Below are positions 47,268-60,891 of a stretch of 64,000 bases of DNA, in pieces. The notes beneath the pieces were generated by a model. The model ran no database searches. It was not told the origin of the DNA and saw only the letters and a program-made list of their open reading frames with translations. This stretch comes from an uncultured Alphaproteobacteria bacterium (GTDB taxonomy: Bacteria > Pseudomonadota > Alphaproteobacteria > HIMB59): assembly GCA_902599405.1 (NCBI GenBank), contig CACKFO010000001.1, positions 1 through 64,000 of the forward strand. Reading direction: 5' to 3'. The first letter of the stretch is position 1, and every line of letters starts with the position of its first letter. A program made the position numbers and the translations under genes.

Positions 47268-49946
47268 CTAGTGAGCTAATCCCCAGTTCAAGCCACCACC
47301 GAAGTCGACTTTTATAGGAGTTTTAAAAGATTTGTATTTTTGATGTGATGTTTCCATCAACTTAGTTATTTGTGGAATAATATCTTTTTCTTTTTTATGA
47401 ATTTCAAATAAAAGCTCATCATGGACTTGTGATGTCATTTTAGATTTACATTTATTTTTCTCTAAATAGCTATGAATATCCAACATTGCAATTTTAATTA
47501 ACTCAGATGCTGTGCCTTGAATAGGCGCATTGATAGCTTGTCTTTCTGCAAAAGATCGGAGCATAAAATTTTTAGCATTGATGTCTTTAATGTGTGATTT
47601 TCTTCCAAAAAGGTTTTCAACGTAGCCTAGTTTTTTTGCTTTATCGGTAGTTGATTTCATAAAGTCACTAATTTTTGGAAATTTTTTAAAATAGTTATCT
47701 ATAAAAAGCTTTGCTTCAGCATTGCTAACACCTAACTGTTTAGCTAAACCATATTGGCTAATTCCATAGATTATTCCAAAATTAATAATCTTGGCCATTC
47801 TTCGATCATTAGCATTAATTGTTTTTTTGTTAAAAACTAATTGGCCTGTACTTTGATGAATATCTTGATCCTCTTGGAAAGCTTTTAATAAATTAGGGTC
47901 TTCACACGCTTCACAAAGCACACGAAGCTCGATTTGGGAGTAATCGAAGCTATATAACTCATGATCTTTTTCTGCAATAAATGCTGTTCTAATTTTCTTT
48001 CCGATCTCAGTTCTAATAGGGATATTTTGTAAATTAGGTTCAGATGAACTTAATCTGCCCGTAATAGTAGCTGCAATATTAAATGTGCTATGAACTCGAT
48101 CGTTATTATCAGCATGTTCAGCTAAAGAAGATGTATAGGTCGATACGAGCTTGGAGTATTGACGCCATTGTAGAATATGTGAGGCAATCTCTACTCCCTC
48201 AGTTTCTAATTGTTCTAAGACTTTTACATTAGTTTGAAAATCTCCTGCTTTTGTTTTTTTTGTTACCTTCACATCAAGTTTCTTGAAGATTTCGGTAAGT
48301 TGCTTTGGCGAACCAATATTGAACTCCTCACCTGCGATTTTGAAAATTTTCTGTTCAATTTTTTCAATTTCTTTATTTAGATCTTTTTCCAGTTTTGTTA
48401 AAAATTTAAGATCAATCTTACAACCATTGTTTTCAACTTGTTGAAGGACTAAGCTTAATTTTTTATCGATATCAAAATATATATAACTATCTGGGGCATC
48501 TAATATTTGATCGTGTAATGTCTCATATAATTTATAAGTGGCATAAGCATCATGAGCAGCGTAATTTGTTGCAGACTGTAAAGGCACTTCAGAAAAATCT
48601 TTATAATTTCTTTTAGACTCATTTTTGATGACATCTTTAAATTTTTCTTTTTCTTCTCCAAAATAATAATAATACAAATCCTCAAGATTATGTTTTGTTA
48701 AACCGTTATTGACAAAAAAAGACATTAATAAGGTATCTTGAAAAGAAATAGTATTTACATTAAAGCGTTTTAAAATAACACTATCGTATTTAGCATTATG
48801 AAAAATCTTTAAAATTGAAGGATCTTCACATAATAAATTCAGCTCTTTTAATATTTTTTTTTGATCTGTCTCAGATATTTCATTTTCAGGTGATTTAAAA
48901 GGTAGGTAATAAGCTTGCTGTGCATTAGATAATGAAATGCCAATGATATTCGCTTCATTGACGTCTAAACTATCTGTCTCTAAATCTATCGCTAAGGTTT
49001 TTTCAGATTGAAGAGACTTTAGATATTCGATTATATCTTTTGTCTTAATAAGTGATTTAAATTCTAAGTTTTTTTTGGCCGCATGCGGTTTTGTTTCATG
49101 AGCGCTATTTCTAATTAATGATTTAAATTCATATTTTTTGAAAAAGTCATTAAGTTTAGGTGAGTCTTCAAAATCTTTTAACTTTTCGATTGTTATAGGT
49201 AGTTCAAGATCATTTTTTAAAATTACTAGTTGGTGGCTTATTTTTGCTTTTTCCTCATGATCATGTATCAGATTTTTAATTCTTTCATTTGATATTTTCT
49301 CTTTATTTGCCAGAAGGCCCTCAAAAGAACCAAATTCATTAATTAATTTAGAGGCTGTTTTTGGTCCGATGCCAGGGACGCCAGGAATATTATCAACACT
49401 ATCGCCAATTAAAGCTTGTACATCTGTAATCTTGTCAGGGCCAACACCAAATTTTTCCATTACCTTTACTTCATCAATTTCAATATTTTTCATTGGATCC
49501 ATGATGCGATTATTAGCTGATAACAGTTGAAAAAGGTCTTTGTCTGAACTAAATACTGTGGTGGGTATCTTATTGTCTTCACCATATTTAACGTAACTTG
49601 CTATAACATCATCGGCCTCAAAGTCTTTTTTTTCAATAACATCTAAACCAAACGCATCAATAGCTTCACGAATAATACTAAATTGAGGAATCAAATCTTC
49701 TGGTGCCTCGCCACGATTTGCTTTGTATTCAGGAAATAAAGTGTTTCGAAAAGTATTTCTTCCTGCATCAAGAATGATTAGTATTTTGTCATTTGGATGC
49801 TCTTCAATAAGTCTAAGCATCATATTGCAAAACCCATAAACTGCATTTGTGGGGATGCCCTTAGAATTATTCATTGGGGGTAAGGCGTAATAAGCTCGGA
49901 AAATATATCCGGAACCATCAACAAGTATTAGTCTTGGCTTAGACAT
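47268..49946 (-). CDS. polA: DNA polymerase I
   Basis: 5' nuclease domain (LVDGSGYIFRAYYALPP), 3'-5' exo region (AIDLETDSLD), polymerase motifs (DYSQIELRVL, QVHDELLFE). Confidence 0.96.
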   Translation of the reverse strand: MSKPRLILVDGSGYIFRAYYALPPMNNSKGIPTNAVYGFCNMMLRLIEEHPNDKILIILDAGRNTFRNTLFPEYKANRGEAPEDLIPQFSIIREAIDAFGLDVIEKKDFEADDVIASYVKYGEDNKIPTTVFSSDKDLFQLLSANNRIMDPMKNIEIDEVKVMEKFGVGPDKITDVQALIGDSVDNIPGVPGIGPKTASKLINEFGSFEGLLANKEKISNERIKNLIHDHEEKAKISHQLVILKNDLELPITIEKLKDFEDSPKLNDFFKKYEFKSLIRNSAHETKPHAAKKNLEFKSLIKTKDIIEYLKSLQSEKTLAIDLETDSLDVNEANIIGISLSNAQQAYYLPFKSPENEISETDQKKILKELNLLCEDPSILKIFHNAKYDSVILKRFNVNTISFQDTLLMSFFVNNGLTKHNLEDLYYYYFGEEKEKFKDVIKNESKRNYKDFSEVPLQSATNYAAHDAYATYKLYETLHDQILDAPDSYIYFDIDKKLSLVLQQVENNGCKIDLKFLTKLEKDLNKEIEKIEQKIFKIAGEEFNIGSPKQLTEIFKKLDVKVTKKTKAGDFQTNVKVLEQLETEGVEIASHILQWRQYSKLVSTYTSSLAEHADNNDRVHSTFNIAATITGRLSSSEPNLQNIPIRTEIGKKIRTAFIAEKDHELYSFDYSQIELRVLCEACEDPNLLKAFQEDQDIHQSTGQLVFNKKTINANDRRMAKIINFGIIYGISQYGLAKQLGVSNAEAKLFIDNYFKKFPKISDFMKSTTDKAKKLGYVENLFGRKSHIKDINAKNFMLRSFAERQAINAPIQGTASELIKIAMLDIHSYLEKNKCKSKMTSQVHDELLFEIHKKEKDIIPQITKLMETSHQKYKSFKTPIKVDFGGGLNWGLAH

Positions 49947-49978
49947 TTAAGCAGAATAACAAAGAAAGTAGTGAGTTT

Positions 49979-50539
49979 CTATTCTTTAGGTGCGTGCTTA
50001 TTTAAAATTCTTTGAAGAGTTCTTCTGTGCATTTTTAGTCTTCTAGCAGTTTCAGATACATTACGGTTGCATTGTGTAAAAACTCTTTGAATATGTTCCC
50101 ATCTTATCCTGTCAGCAGACATTGGGTTCTCAGGTGGTGGGGGCAAAGATGTAGCGGTGGCAGACATTAATGATTTTTCGATATCATCGATGTTTGCAGG
50201 TTTGGTTAAGTAATCATCAGCACCCAATTTAACGGAGGATACAGCTGTAGCTATGTTGCCATAACTTGTCAACATTACTGTTCTACATTCTGGGTTTTGC
50301 TCCTTGATCACCTTAATAACATCGAGTCCTGAACCATCACCTAGACGAAGATCAACTATGGCATAATTAAAATTATTTCCAGCTAAAACATCTAAAGCCT
50401 CTTTTTTTGAAGCTGCTGCTGTTACTGTGAAATCTTTACGTTGAAACGAAGTGGTTAAACGCTCACGAAAGGGTTTATCATCCTCAATAATAAAAAGTGT
50501 TTTATCTTTGACTAATGTATTTTGCTCTAAATCCGCCAT
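49979..50539 (-). CDS. regA: response regulator, RegA/PrrA/ActR family
   Basis: LFIIEDDKPFRERL; YAIVDLRLGDGSGL; Fis-type HTH NRNVSETARRLKMHRRTLQRIL. Confidence 0.9.
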   Translation of the reverse strand: MADLEQNTLVKDKTLFIIEDDKPFRERLTTSFQRKDFTVTAAASKKEALDVLAGNNFNYAIVDLRLGDGSGLDVIKVIKEQNPECRTVMLTSYGNIATAVSSVKLGADDYLTKPANIDDIEKSLMSATATSLPPPPENPMSADRIRWEHIQRVFTQCNRNVSETARRLKMHRRTLQRILNKHAPKE

Positions 50540-51771
50540 GTTAAAGTTACTTCTGCTCCATCATTACTTTGTACTAATATTTCACCATTTAGATTTTCAA
50601 TCATTTGTTTTGTTATGAATAGGCCAAGGCCCATATTTACCCCTTTTTCAGGTCTGCTAGAATAGAATGGTTTTCCAAAATTAGCTATAAACTTCTTATC
50701 AAAACCGGGACCATCATCTCTGATTTTAATTGAATAAGAATTTTTCGATGTCTCTGAGATTACTAATATTTGTCTATACGCGAAGCTTATGGCATTTTTT
50801 ATAATATTATTCATCGCTATGTTCAGTTCGGGTGTGATTTTAATGTTAATATTTTTAGAATTTTCATCAGATCTATAATCTAATTTCACAGCTCGATAGT
50901 TATTTGAAAATTGATCACATAAAGATTGCACATAGGCATCTAATGACATATTTGTAATTTCAGTAGAGAGTTCTTTTGACTCTGGGTTTGTTGAGAGCTC
51001 TTTTAGTATTTCCTTACACCTGTCTAACTCTAATAATAGAGTTTTAATATCTTTCCCGTAATCATCTTTTAATTTTTGATCTTTTTTTAAATCATCAACA
51101 ATTAAATTTATGGTATTCAGTGGTGTGCCTAATTCATGAACAGCTGCGGCTGCTAAACCTCCAACTTTTAAAAGCTCTTTTTCATTTTGAAGTTGTTTAC
51201 TAGCTAACTCATATGCTTTTTGGGTGCTTTTGTAATTTAGTGAAAAGTAATAAAGATAAAAAACTAAAAAAATACTACTTATGAATAAAGAAATCATAAT
51301 AGCTAGGCTGTATGTAAAATTAATATTAGGATGCACAGACAAAGGAAGATTAATATAAAAGTTAAATATCAAAGCAAAACAAACTAATGCTAAACTTAAG
51401 ATAATTATTATTCTTTCTATCGTGAGATATGATGCTGCAATAGCAATAGGAGCTAAGATAATAAATATAAAAGGATTAGTGTGTCCACCATTTAAAGCAA
51501 TCAAACTTGAAATTTGAACAATATCAAAACATAAAAATAAGAAGACTTGATTTTCAGAAATAATTTTATCTCCTTTATTTAAATAAAATCCTAAGAGAAT
51601 ACTAGCCATTAAGATAAAAGCTATTATCCAAGAGCTCATTGCTACTGTCTTAGAAATTTCGAAAAAATACTGTGTTATAAATAAAGTGGCGGCCTGACCT
51701 CCAAAAGCAATTGCACGTATAATTAAAAAATCTGAGGAATTAACAAAGAGAAAGTTTTTTTGGTTGTTCAA
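50527..51771 (-). CDS. regB: sensor histidine kinase, RegB/PrrB/ActS family
   Basis: Six-TM N-term, GGHTNPF quinone-site-like loop, AAAVHELGTPLNTI H-box, DDGPGFD. Confidence 0.9.
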   Translation of the reverse strand: MNNQKNFLFVNSSDFLIIRAIAFGGQAATLFITQYFFEISKTVAMSSWIIAFILMASILLGFYLNKGDKIISENQVFLFLCFDIVQISSLIALNGGHTNPFIFIILAPIAIAASYLTIERIIIILSLALVCFALIFNFYINLPLSVHPNINFTYSLAIMISLFISSIFLVFYLYYFSLNYKSTQKAYELASKQLQNEKELLKVGGLAAAAVHELGTPLNTINLIVDDLKKDQKLKDDYGKDIKTLLLELDRCKEILKELSTNPESKELSTEITNMSLDAYVQSLCDQFSNNYRAVKLDYRSDENSKNINIKITPELNIAMNNIIKNAISFAYRQILVISETSKNSYSIKIRDDGPGFDKKFIANFGKPFYSSRPEKGVNMGLGLFITKQMIENLNGEILVQSNDGAEVTLTWRI

Positions 51772-55307
<3,536 letters not shown>

Positions 55308-56417
55308 TTAAACTCTCATAGGCATTAAAATAAATAAACTTGTTGTATCTTTAGGGTCCTTTACTATTACTGGTGATGATTGATTTAGTAACTCTAAAAT
55401 CAAAGTGTCTCCTTCAACAACATCTTGTAAATCCAATATATATTTTGAATTAAAAAGTATTTCAAGACCATCTGCAGCGTAATTTGCTGCAACCTCTTCA
55501 TCGCCTTTGTTACTGTCAGTGCTTGTGGCCATTATCTTGATGCTATTATTTTCAAATTGTAACTTAACTGTTGGTGTTTTGTCTTGATTCACAGTTGAAA
55601 CCCTATCAATGGCATTAAAAAAAGGCTCTGCCTCAACTTGTAATAATTTGTCATTGGATACAGGTATAACTTTTTCATAATCTGGAAATGTTCCATCTAT
55701 TAGTTTACTTATTATAATGAAATTATCTGCTTCTAGACTCACTTGAGTATCAGTGCATATTATTTTAACCTTACCCTCAAAATCACCTAAAATGCGGTCT
55801 AATTGAAGTATAAATTTTCTTGGGAGTATAATTCCAGATATATTTATGACATTTGTTAAATCTAGCTCTGTTTTAGCAAGTCTATGGCCGTCAGTAGCAA
55901 CACACCTCAAAGTTGACTTTGGTCCGTTAGTGATAGTATGGAAGTATATACCATTTAGGTAGTATCTCGTCTCCTCAGCAGATATAGCAAATTTAGTTTT
56001 ATTAAAAAGTCTTTTAATCTGCGAGATTGTTAGTTCGAATGAGTTTGTTTGTTCTAAAGGAACAAATTTTGGGAATTCATCTGCTGTCAATGCATTTAAC
56101 TCAAAGACTGAGTTATCAGAATTTATTATTAATCTATTTCCCTCTAATTTACATTTTACAATAGAGTTTTTTTTTGTCTTGCGAATTATATCAGTTAATA
56201 TTCTTGAATTTACGGTTGCTTCTCCATTTTTTGAAGAATCGGTTGATACGAATTCTCTGATGGAAATATCCATATCTGTCGATCTAATCTCTATTTGGTT
56301 ATTATCACATTTTATATAAATGTTAGAAAGAATTGGAATTGTAGATCTACTGTCAACAATTGAACTAACGTGAGTTAAGACTCTTAAAAAAGCCTCTCGA
56401 CTTACTCTAAAATCCAT
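55308..56417 (-). CDS. dnaN: DNA polymerase III beta subunit (sliding clamp)
   Basis: Beta-clamp pattern, C-terminal ILMPMRV. Confidence 0.96.
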   Translation of the reverse strand: MDFRVSREAFLRVLTHVSSIVDSRSTIPILSNIYIKCDNNQIEIRSTDMDISIREFVSTDSSKNGEATVNSRILTDIIRKTKKNSIVKCKLEGNRLIINSDNSVFELNALTADEFPKFVPLEQTNSFELTISQIKRLFNKTKFAISAEETRYYLNGIYFHTITNGPKSTLRCVATDGHRLAKTELDLTNVINISGIILPRKFILQLDRILGDFEGKVKIICTDTQVSLEADNFIIISKLIDGTFPDYEKVIPVSNDKLLQVEAEPFFNAIDRVSTVNQDKTPTVKLQFENNSIKIMATSTDSNKGDEEVAANYAADGLEILFNSKYILDLQDVVEGDTLILELLNQSSPVIVKDPKDTTSLFILMPMRV

Positions 56418-57815
56418 TTAAGAAGTTTGCAATATTCTAGTCAAAAGTTCAATATCTTCTGCTAGGTTAGGATCATTTACCATAATTTCTTCGATAGTTT
56501 TAATAGCATGAATAACAGTGGTATGATCTCTGCCACCAAATTTTCTACCAATTTCAGGTAAAGATCTTGTGGTAATTGACTTAGCTAAATACATTGCAAC
56601 TTGTCTTGGACGCGCCACAGACCTTGATCTTCTCGGTGAATGCATATCTGAAAGTTTGATATTGTAATGCTCAACAACTTTCTTTTGAATCTCATCAATA
56701 GTAATTTTTCTTGAATTAGTCCTGAGTAAATCTTTTAAAACATCTTTTACGAGGTCAACAGATATTTCTGAGTCCTGAATTGAAGCATGAACTGCTAATC
56801 TATTCAAGGCGCCTTCCATTTCTCTGACATTATTTGTGATCTTATTTGCTAAAAATTCCATTACTTCTTGTTTTAGTTTAAGGGATTTTTGTTCAGCTTT
56901 AGCCTGCAGAATACCTAATCGTAATTCATAAGTTAAGGGATGTATATCCGCTACTAATCCCCAGCCTAATCTGGACTTTAATCTGTCCTCTAATCCATCA
57001 AGGTCAGCAGGGGATTTATCAGCTGAGATGATAATTTGTCTTTTTTTGTCGATTAAAGTATTAAAAGTATGAAAGAACTCTTCCTGTGTGTTATCTTTAC
57101 CAATAATAAATTGCACATCATCGATCATTAGAACATCTACTGATCTAAATTGTTCTTTAAAACTCATAATATTTTTAAATCTCAAAGCTTTAATAAACTG
57201 ATACATAAATTTTTCAGCTGTTAAATAAACAACATTTTTTTTGGGATTTCTTTTTTTAATATTCCATGCAACAGCATGCATTAAGTGTGTTTTTCCTAAT
57301 CCAACACCACCATACAAAAATAATGGATTAAAGCTTACGACTTCTGATTGTGCTACACGTTGGGCTGCTGCGTACGCCAACTCATTGGGTTTACCAACGA
57401 TAAAATTATCAAAAGTAAATTTTGGATCTAATGGTGCAGAAATATCGTCATAATATGTGTCTTCATCATCATCTTTATCTTCATAAATGACTTCTGTGCC
57501 AGGAATAATTCGATTATTATTTTCTTTGACGAGTATAGCCAATTTATCGATGCTATGACCTTGATCCATATAAGCTTTTTTGATAACAGAAGCATAGTTT
57601 TTGATTATCCAATCACGAAGAAATCTCGTTGGAACTGAAAGGGTGAGAGAGGTATCAATATGTGACTCGAAATAGATTGGCTTAATCCAATTTTGGAAGG
57701 TATCTTTATCAAGTGATTTTTTTAGTTCAGATGTGATCTTCGGCCAGGACACATCTATGCCACCTTGATGCTTTTCGTCTTCCACTAACTTAATTCCTTC
57801 CTCTAAAAGATGCAC
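56418..57815 (-). CDS. dnaA: chromosomal replication initiator DnaA
   Basis: NPLFLYGGVGLGKTHLMHA, DVLMIDDVQF, signature FGGRDHTTVIHAIKTI. Confidence 0.97.
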   Translation of the reverse strand: MHLLEEGIKLVEDEKHQGGIDVSWPKITSELKKSLDKDTFQNWIKPIYFESHIDTSLTLSVPTRFLRDWIIKNYASVIKKAYMDQGHSIDKLAILVKENNNRIIPGTEVIYEDKDDDEDTYYDDISAPLDPKFTFDNFIVGKPNELAYAAAQRVAQSEVVSFNPLFLYGGVGLGKTHLMHAVAWNIKKRNPKKNVVYLTAEKFMYQFIKALRFKNIMSFKEQFRSVDVLMIDDVQFIIGKDNTQEEFFHTFNTLIDKKRQIIISADKSPADLDGLEDRLKSRLGWGLVADIHPLTYELRLGILQAKAEQKSLKLKQEVMEFLANKITNNVREMEGALNRLAVHASIQDSEISVDLVKDVLKDLLRTNSRKITIDEIQKKVVEHYNIKLSDMHSPRRSRSVARPRQVAMYLAKSITTRSLPEIGRKFGGRDHTTVIHAIKTIEEIMVNDPNLAEDIELLTRILQTS

Positions 57816-57891
57816 TATTTAAGCATGAAAAGTTAAAAAAGAAGAATAAAAAAAAATGTTTTTTTTAAAAAAAATTGCTTGAAAAAAAAAA

Positions 57892-58158
57892 TTATTTTGA
57901 AATTGCAGTTATATCTTTTTGTAGTTTTGAGATAGTTCTAGATGCCTTATTAAGGTGCATAATTTTCTTTTTAGTAGATTTATGCAATACAGACATAACT
58001 ACTTTTAGTTTCACCATTGATTCCTCTACCTTTTTATCTTTTATGAGTTTATCAATTGCCTTTAGTTGGGTTGAAACATTTGATTTTACAGCTTTGTTAA
58101 CTGTTTTTTTTCTATCAGACTGTCGAAGTCTTTTTTTTGCTGATTTATGTTGTGGCAT
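57892..58158 (-). CDS. rpsT: 30S ribosomal protein S20
   Basis: MPQHKSAKKRLRQSDRKKTVNKAVKS. Confidence 0.95.
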   Translation of the reverse strand: MPQHKSAKKRLRQSDRKKTVNKAVKSNVSTQLKAIDKLIKDKKVEESMVKLKVVMSVLHKSTKKKIMHLNKASRTISKLQKDITAISK

Positions 58159-58203
58159 ATAAAAATATTATTAACAGGTTGTTCGTCTAAAAGCGTTAGT
58201 AAC

Positions 58204-58212
58204 TTATACACA
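58204..58212 (+). promoter_or_regulatory. single DnaA-box match (ttatacaca) in the rpsT/mutM intergenic region
   Basis: Exact match to TTATNCACA. Confidence 0.35.
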
Positions 58213-58217
58213 TTTTT

Positions 58218-59036
58218 TTATTTTTGTAAAGCAGGTGAAAAAAAAGTTGAACGCCCATTTTGGATGATTTTTTTTACCTTATAGGTCTTTTTTTTGTATA
58301 TAACATGTTTCTTTTGATAAACCTTAAATAAGCTTTGAAAACTTCCGAGGGTTCCATCTGGGGATTTATAATCATTTATTGAAGAGCCACCATTTTTTAA
58401 AGATAATTTCAATACAAATTTACAAGAGCTTAATAACTTAGATATTTCAGCTTTTTTAAGTGTGTGTGTAAGTCTTTGAGGATTTAACCTTGAGTGAAAA
58501 AGAGCCTCATTAGCGTATATGTTTCCAATACCCACTATTAAACTTTGATCTAGGAGAGCTTGTTTCAAAGAAATTTTTTTCTTTATAAGTATATTGTATA
58601 TCTTATTTAAATTAACCTTATTAATTAGTAAATCAGTGCCGTAGTTATTAAAAAAAAATTTAACTTCTTTTGAATCTTTAAGTCTAAAAAACATGCCAAA
58701 CCTACGAGGATCATTAAAAATAATTTTAAATTCGTTAAATTGCAGAACAACATGATCATGTTTTTCTTTTTTATAATTCTCGTTTGAATAAAACTTTAAT
58801 CGACCGCTCATTCCCAAATGAATAATTATGTAATTATCATTTTCTAATCCTATGATTATATATTTTGCAAAACGTTCAACAGATATAATTTTTTTCTGTG
58901 ATATTTGCTCAAGATCTTGAAAGTTTAAATTTTTCCTTAGTTTTTTTTGTGACCTATTGATAGAAATAATTTTTTTTCCTTTAACTTTTGACTTTAAATA
59001 TCTTATTGTGGTTTCTACTTCAGGTAATTCAGGCAT
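58218..59036 (-). CDS. mutM: formamidopyrimidine-DNA glycosylase (Fpg/MutM) with zinc-finger cysteines replaced
   Basis: MPELPEVETTIRYL; HLGMSGRL; VGIGNIYANEALF; C-term NGRSTFFSPALQK with no cysteines in the usual CxxC...CxxC finger. Confidence 0.92.
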   Translation of the reverse strand: MPELPEVETTIRYLKSKVKGKKIISINRSQKKLRKNLNFQDLEQISQKKIISVERFAKYIIIGLENDNYIIIHLGMSGRLKFYSNENYKKEKHDHVVLQFNEFKIIFNDPRRFGMFFRLKDSKEVKFFFNNYGTDLLINKVNLNKIYNILIKKKISLKQALLDQSLIVGIGNIYANEALFHSRLNPQRLTHTLKKAEISKLLSSCKFVLKLSLKNGGSSINDYKSPDGTLGSFQSLFKVYQKKHVIYKKKTYKVKKIIQNGRSTFFSPALQK

Positions 59037-59736
59037 GATAACTAAAAATAATTCAAATCATTATAATATTACAGATATTTTTGAAAATGTATCTCATGCA
59101 AAATATGACTTAATGAACGATATTATGAGTTTTGGCATACATAGACTTTGGAAAAAATATTTTGTTGATCTTGTATTATCAAAACATACTGACAATGAGA
59201 AAATTTTAGACATTGCAAGTGGCAGTGGGGATATTTTTAATTTGCTTCCTATTTCAAAAAATCTTTATGCTTTAGACCCCGTTTCTGAAATGCATAATAT
59301 ATCTAGAAAAAAAAATAGTTCTAAAATAATTAATTACGAAGTTGGTTATGCAGAAAATTTGCCGTATAAGAAAAATTTTTTTCAAATTATAACATGTACT
59401 TACGGTGTAAGAAATTTTAAAAAACGAAAAAATGGTTTTTCTGAGATTTATAGATGTCTTAAAAAAAATGGTTATTTTTTTATTATGGAATTTGGTATTC
59501 CAAAAAGAGATTTATTAAAAAATCCATACAAAAAATTTTTAAAATATGTTTTACCTTTTACCGGTAGCATTATCTCCAATGATAGACATAGTTATAAATA
59601 CTTAGCTGACAGTATTATTTCCTTTCCTAATCAAAATAACCTTCTTAAAGAACTGATAAATACAGGTTTTTCTCATATTAAAACTATTGATTTCATTTCT
59701 GGAGCTAACAGCATATATATAGTGCAGAAAAAATGA
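59035..59736 (+). CDS. ubiE: ubiquinone/menaquinone C-methyltransferase
   Basis: DIFENVSHAKYDLMNDIMSFGIHRLWKK; ILDIASGSGDIF; TCTYGVRNFK; start set at MITKNN. Confidence 0.93.
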   Translation: MITKNNSNHYNITDIFENVSHAKYDLMNDIMSFGIHRLWKKYFVDLVLSKHTDNEKILDIASGSGDIFNLLPISKNLYALDPVSEMHNISRKKNSSKIINYEVGYAENLPYKKNFFQIITCTYGVRNFKKRKNGFSEIYRCLKKNGYFFIMEFGIPKRDLLKNPYKKFLKYVLPFTGSIISNDRHSYKYLADSIISFPNQNNLLKELINTGFSHIKTIDFISGANSIYIVQKK

Positions 59737-60251
59737 AAATTTTAATAATAATAACAGGGAGTGTTGGCTGTTATAAATCTTTAGATCTAATTCGTGAGTG
59801 CCAAAAAAAAGCTATTGAATATGAAGTTATTGCAACAAAGAACACTTATGAGTTTATTTCTAAACTACTACTTGAAACAATTTCCAATAAGCCAGTGTAT
59901 TCAGAGCTCTTTGATTTGGATATGGAAAAAAAAATTGGTCACATAAAATTAGCACGAGATAATACTCATATTATTGTTTACCCTGCGACAGCAAATATAA
60001 TTTCAAAATTTGCAAAAGGTTTTTGTGATGACCTAGCTCTAACATGTATGATAGCTGCAAACAAACCTATATATTTTGCACCTGCAATGAATAAAGAAAT
60101 GTGGGCTAATCAAATTATTCAAGACAATGTGGACTATTTAAGAAAAATTGGTCATCATTTTATTGGCCCAGATGATGGATCTTTAGCTTGTGGTGAATAT
60201 GGTAGTGGTCGATTAGTTGATCCTAGTGAAATCATTAGTCAACTTAAGTAA
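59733..60251 (+). CDS. coaC: phosphopantothenoylcysteine decarboxylase domain (CoaC)
   Basis: Flavoprotein fold; YPATANIISKFAKGFCDDLALT; APAMNKEMW. Confidence 0.92.
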   Translation: MKILIIITGSVGCYKSLDLIRECQKKAIEYEVIATKNTYEFISKLLLETISNKPVYSELFDLDMEKKIGHIKLARDNTHIIVYPATANIISKFAKGFCDDLALTCMIAANKPIYFAPAMNKEMWANQIIQDNVDYLRKIGHHFIGPDDGSLACGEYGSGRLVDPSEIISQLK

Positions 60252-60890
60252 TTGAAACACGCATTAATAACTATTGGGTGCACTCGAGAGTATATAGATC
60301 CAGTAAGATATATATCAAATGAGTCATCAGGTCGGCAAGGCATAGCTTTAATAAAAAGCCTATTAAAATTTAATTATAAAGTTATTTGTTTACACGGATA
60401 TCTTCAAACAAAACAAATAGTCTCAAAAAATGTTAAGTTTATCTTCACTCCTACAGCAGATGAAATGTTAAGAGAAGCAAAAAAATATAAGTCTATCGAC
60501 TTAGGAATTTTTAATGCTGCGGTAAGTGATTATAAAGCTAAAAAATATAATAAACTGAAAATTAAGAAAAAAAATGGACTGTCTTTAAAATTAACCAATA
60601 ACCCTGATATTTTAAGATCAATGTCATTTGGTAAATATAAACCTAAAGTTACAGTCGGATTTGCTTATGAAACAAATGATGTATTTAAAAATGCAAAAAA
60701 AAAATTGCTTTCCAAAAATTGTGATTATCTAGTTTTGAACTTTCCAACAGCAGAAGATAAAATTTTTAATTCAAAATACAATAATGGTATTTTAATTGGA
60801 AGATCAGGTGACTTTTTAAATTTAGGAAATGTAACTAAAACAATTTTTGCAAATAAAATTGTTAAATACATTAGCAATAGAAAGAATTAG
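60252..60890 (+). CDS. coaB: phosphopantothenate--cysteine ligase domain (CoaB)
   Basis: TIGCTREYIDPVRYISNESSGRQGIAL; NPDILRSM; TTG start immediately after coaC stop, same frame. Confidence 0.9.
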   Translation: MKHALITIGCTREYIDPVRYISNESSGRQGIALIKSLLKFNYKVICLHGYLQTKQIVSKNVKFIFTPTADEMLREAKKYKSIDLGIFNAAVSDYKAKKYNKLKIKKKNGLSLKLTNNPDILRSMSFGKYKPKVTVGFAYETNDVFKNAKKKLLSKNCDYLVLNFPTAEDKIFNSKYNNGILIGRSGDFLNLGNVTKTIFANKIVKYISNRKN

Positions 60891-60891
60891 G

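Noticed and set aside
57875-58162. 95-aa plus-strand ORF antisense to rpsT
   Set aside because: Shadow ORF of a clear S20 gene; no independent coding features.
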